Positions 5,691-7,886 of a stretch of 7,886 nucleotides of DNA are shown here, piece by piece (within the stretch, counting starts at the first letter, position 1; each line of letters starts with the position of its first letter). Both the position numbers and the translations under genes were made by a program. Source of the stretch: Janthinobacterium lividum (GTDB lineage: Bacteria; Pseudomonadota; Gammaproteobacteria; Burkholderiales; Burkholderiaceae_D); assembly GCA_945864765.1 (NCBI GenBank), contig CAMBDR010000173.1, forward strand, positions 1 to 7,886, read 5' to 3'. The notes below the pieces were generated by a model, which was not told where the DNA came from, searched no databases, and saw nothing but the letters and a program-made list of their open reading frames with translations.

Positions 5691-6959
5691 TCAGTTTTCG
5701 CCAGACGCCTTGGGCTGATCACGATAAACCAAGATCGGTTTGCCAGTATTGGTGATGGTTTTTTCATCGATAACCACCTTGGAAACATTGGCATTGCTCG
5801 GCAGCTCATACATCACGTCCAACAAGGCATGCTCTAAAATCGAACGTAAGCCGCGCGCACCTGTCTTGCGTGCCAGCGCTTTCTTGGCGATCGCATGCAA
5901 AGCCGAGCTGGTGATTTCAAGCTCGGCACCTTCCATCTCCAGCAGCTTGGAATATTGTTTGACCAAGGCATTCTTGGGTTCGGTCAAAATCTGAATCAAG
6001 GCTTCTTCGGTTAATTCGGCCAAGGTTGCGACCACGGGCAAGCGCCCAACCAATTCAGGAATCAAGCCAAATTTAATTAAATCTTCGGGTTCCGCTTCTT
6101 GCAATAAGACGGTGGTCGATTTTTCGCTCTTGCTCTTGACATCAGCAGAAAAACCGATACCGCTTTTCTCGGAACGATTGGCGATAATTTTCGACAAGCC
6201 ATCGAACGCACCGCCACAAATAAACATGATGTTGGTGGTGTCGATTTGTACAAAATCCTGATTCGGGTGTTTGCGTCCGCCCTGCGGCGGCACCGAGGCC
6301 ATGGTGCCTTCGATTAATTTCAATAAGGCTTGCTGCACACCTTCACCCGACACATCGCGCGTGATGGAGGGATTATCAGATTTACGCGAAATTTTATCAA
6401 TTTCATCAATATACACAATCCCGCGTTGCGCTTTATCGACTTCATAATTACAGCTTTGCAGCAATTTCTGAATGATGTTTTCCACGTCTTCGCCAACATA
6501 ACCCGCTTCGGTCAGCGTGGTGGCATCGGCAATCACGAAGGGCACATTCAACATGCGCGCCAAAGTCTGCGCCAACAAGGTTTTGCCCGAGCCAGTTGGG
6601 CCAACCAGCAAGATATTGCTCTTGGTCAGTTCAACTTCGTCTTTTTTACCCAGATGCTTGAGCCGTTTGTAGTGGTTATACACCGCCACCGACAAAATCC
6701 GTTTGGCCACTTCTTGCCCGATCACGTATTGATCGAGTAAGGCACAAATTTCGTGTGGCGTTGGTAAATCGGATTTGGTGCCGGGAACTGCTTCGAGATT
6801 GGTGGTTTCGTCACGAATGATGTCGTTGCACAATTCGATACATTCGTCACAGACGAATACCGACGGGCCGGCAATCAGCTTCTTTACTTCGTGTTGGCTC
6901 TTGCCGCAAAACGAGCAATAAAGCAACTTTTCACCGCCGGATGATTTCTTATCGGACAT
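5691..6959 (-). CDS. clpX: ClpX, ATP-dependent unfoldase of the ClpXP protease
   Basis: ClpX is the AAA+ hexamer that recognises tagged or regulatory substrates, unfolds them and threads them into ClpP. The 422-residue product starts with the zinc-binding dimerisation domain (Cys15, Cys18, Cys37, Cys40). The AAA+ module has Walker A GPTGSGKT (120-127, Lys126), the GYVG pore loop (153-156), Walker B with Asp185-Glu186, the RKH loop (229-231) and sensor-2 Arg369. The ClpP-docking loop IGF is at 268-270. All are intact and the length is close to the 424 residues of E. coli ClpX. The ATG at 6959 gives the family start MSDK; a TTG two codons upstream (6965) is an unlikely alternative. No clear Shine-Dalgarno sequence precedes either. 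It follows clpP by 70 bases on the same strand, with no terminator between, which fits a clpP-clpX operon, and is closed by the terminator at 5640-5668. Confidence 0.98.
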   Translation of the reverse strand: MSDKKSSGGEKLLYCSFCGKSQHEVKKLIAGPSVFVCDECIELCNDIIRDETTNLEAVPGTKSDLPTPHEICALLDQYVIGQEVAKRILSVAVYNHYKRLKHLGKKDEVELTKSNILLVGPTGSGKTLLAQTLARMLNVPFVIADATTLTEAGYVGEDVENIIQKLLQSCNYEVDKAQRGIVYIDEIDKISRKSDNPSITRDVSGEGVQQALLKLIEGTMASVPPQGGRKHPNQDFVQIDTTNIMFICGGAFDGLSKIIANRSEKSGIGFSADVKSKSEKSTTVLLQEAEPEDLIKFGLIPELVGRLPVVATLAELTEEALIQILTEPKNALVKQYSKLLEMEGAELEITSSALHAIAKKALARKTGARGLRSILEHALLDVMYELPSNANVSKVVIDEKTITNTGKPILVYRDQPKASGEN

Positions 6960-7029
6960 GAGCAATCAATTATTTAAAGGTTGGGTGCAACTAAGAAACT
7001 TACCTGCACATGACACACTGACCCGCACA

Positions 7030-7656
7030 CTAGGCGCGATTGGTTAACACTTTATCGATCAAACCATAATCAGCGGCTTCCTGGGCTGACATAAAGTTAT
7101 CACGATCTGTATCTTTAGCAATTTGTTCTGGCGTTCTGCCAGTTTTTTCGGCCAAAATTTGGTTCAGGCGTTCACGCAAATATAAGATTTCGCGCGCCTG
7201 AATTTCAATATCCGATGCCTGCCCTTGCGAGCCACCCGATGGTTGATGAATCATGATACGCGAATTTGGCAAGGAAAAGCGTTTTCCATTGGCACCTGCT
7301 GCCAATAAAAATGCCCCCATTGAGGCCGCCAAACCGGTACACAAGGTCGAAACATTGGGTTTGATAAACTGCATGGTGTCGTAAATGGCCAAACCAGCCG
7401 AAACCGACCCACCCGGAGAATTAATGTAGAGGGAAATATCCTTATCAGGATTTTCGCTCTCTAAAAATAGTAATTGCGCCACAATCAAATTCGCCATTTG
7501 ATCATTCACTGGCCCAACCAAAAAAATAACGCGCTCTTTTAACAGCCGCGAATAAATGTCATAGGAACGCTCACCACGACCACTTTGCTCAACCACCATC
7601 GGGATCAAGCCAAGCATTTCTGTATCTAATGCCGGATTTCTGTTCATACCTGCCAT
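7030..7656 (-). CDS. clpP: ClpP, proteolytic subunit of the ClpXP protease
   Basis: ClpP forms the tetradecameric barrel whose inner serine protease sites digest proteins delivered by ClpX (or ClpA). The 208-residue product matches the family length (207 in E. coli). The catalytic triad is Ser112 (in GLAASMGAF), His137 (in MIHQPSGG) and Asp186 (in DTDRDNF). The motif SLYINSPGG (75-83) is the usual oxyanion/head region. The first residues up to about 15 probably form a propeptide that is cleaved off, as in E. coli. The frame stays open upstream to 7848, but the ATG at 7656 is preceded by AAGGA (7667-7663) at 6 bases and gives the expected N-terminus, so it is the start. It lies between tig (115 bases upstream) and clpX (70 bases downstream). 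A near-consensus promoter at 7742-7770 suggests that clpP-clpX can be transcribed independently of tig. Confidence 0.98.
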   Translation of the reverse strand: MAGMNRNPALDTEMLGLIPMVVEQSGRGERSYDIYSRLLKERVIFLVGPVNDQMANLIVAQLLFLESENPDKDISLYINSPGGSVSAGLAIYDTMQFIKPNVSTLCTGLAASMGAFLLAAGANGKRFSLPNSRIMIHQPSGGSQGQASDIEIQAREILYLRERLNQILAEKTGRTPEQIAKDTDRDNFMSAQEAADYGLIDKVLTNRA

Positions 7657-7708
7657 TTGTTTTCCTTGAGAAGAACGGTGCGCTATGCCATCTGTGTTTT
7701 CACATCCG

Positions 7709-7737
7709 GACCCAACAATGTACCACGTTGTTGGGTC
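7709..7737 (-). other. 13-bp hairpin at the predicted 5' end of clpP mRNA
   Basis: GACCCAACAATGT (7709-7721) and ACGTTGTTGGGTC (7725-7737) pair over 13 positions with one G-T mismatch around a 3-base loop. No T-tract follows on the minus strand, so it is a poor intrinsic terminator for tig. The start site predicted from the promoter at 7742-7770 falls at its outer base, so it could be a 5' stem-loop that stabilises the clpP message. An operator or RNA-processing site is also possible. Confidence 0.7.
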
Positions 7738-7739
7738 GC

Positions 7740-7772
7740 AGATGATATGCCAACCGAGATGACATGCCAACC
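7740..7772. repeat. Tandem 16-bp direct repeat between tig and clpP
   Basis: AGATGATATGCCAACC (7740-7755) and AGATGACATGCCAACC (7757-7772) differ at one of 16 positions and are one base apart, giving a 17-bp period. The second copy touches the tig stop codon. The duplication supplies the -35 element from one copy and the -10 element from the other copy of the candidate clpP promoter. Confidence 0.9.
7742..7770 (-). promoter_or_regulatory. Candidate sigma-70 promoter for clpP-clpX
   Basis: On the minus strand TTGGCA (7770-7765) and TATCAT (7747-7742) are exactly 17 bases apart. Each hexamer matches the consensus at 5 of 6 positions. The predicted start is near 7735, about 80 bases before the clpP ATG. 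The position between tig and clpP fits a separate clpPX promoter. Confidence 0.65.
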
Positions 7773-7886
7773 TAAGCTTGTTCGTTATTACCCATGAGTT
7801 CTTCAAAAGCCAAGAGTTTTTCAACCACTTTGGCCTGACCGAACACATAGTTAACGACGTTTTCTTCTAATACAAGAGCTTCAACT
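7772..7886 (-). CDS. tig: Trigger factor, C-terminal end (cut by window edge)
   Basis: The last 37 residues and the TAG stop (7774-7772) of a minus-strand gene are visible; the start lies beyond the right edge. The translation contains LEENVVNYVFGQAKVVEK followed by LLAFEELMG, which is the conserved C-terminal helix and tail of trigger factor, the ribosome-bound chaperone and prolyl isomerase that meets nascent chains first. Trigger factor directly upstream of clpP-clpX is a widely conserved bacterial order and confirms the call. The ribosome-docking and isomerase domains are outside the window and cannot be judged. Confidence 0.9.
   Translation of the reverse strand, partial: VEALVLEENVVNYVFGQAKVVEKLLAFEELMGNNEQA

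Noticed and set aside
7657..7848. 64-codon N-terminal extension of ClpP
   Set aside because: It overlaps the tig coding end in another frame, runs through the promoter and hairpin, has no family similarity, and a good ribosome-binding site lies just before the ATG at 7656.

Overview
This window is a housekeeping protein quality-control cluster from a proteobacterium, most likely a betaproteobacterium of the order Burkholderiales. The gene order tig-clpP-clpX-lon-hupB-ppiD and the PpiD and TesA sequence style fit that order. An Oxalobacteraceae-type genome of moderate G+C is my best guess, but the family level is inference only. Apart from the first 300 bases, every gene lies on the minus strand, so the locus is transcribed from right to left.

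Layout in transcription order (right to left): the 3' end of tig (trigger factor, 7886-7772); clpP (7656-7030) and clpX (6959-5691), the two halves of the ClpXP protease; a 304-base gap with the clpX terminator and a long lon leader; lon (5386-2963); a bidirectional-looking hairpin; hupB (2877-2605, a 90-residue HU protein that appears to start at GTG); two terminator hairpins in a row; ppiD (2403-445, a membrane-anchored periplasmic chaperone with a parvulin domain). Converging on ppiD from the left edge is the 3' end of a plus-strand GDSL esterase/thioesterase gene of the TesA type (1-300). A 17-bp tandem repeat array that ends in a perfect hairpin fills the gap between the two convergent genes.

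The genes form a proteostasis set. Trigger factor folds nascent chains at the ribosome. ClpXP and Lon unfold and degrade regulatory and damaged proteins in the cytosol. PpiD helps exported proteins fold as they leave the Sec translocon. HU organises the nucleoid and is a known Lon substrate in E. coli. All catalytic and nucleotide-binding motifs that I checked in ClpP, ClpX and Lon are intact, and no gene is broken apart from the two cut by the window edges.

I found no previously undescribed system here: no mobile element, CRISPR array, RNA gene or unknown protein. The interest is in the intergenic DNA. It includes a near-consensus sigma-70 promoter for clpP inside a tandem duplication, with a 13-bp hairpin at the predicted mRNA 5' end; a GTG start for hupB with a decoy ATG; terminators in positions that raise questions about how hupB and ppiD are transcribed; short repeats and A-tracts upstream of lon; and the 17-bp repeat/hairpin element at 345-438.
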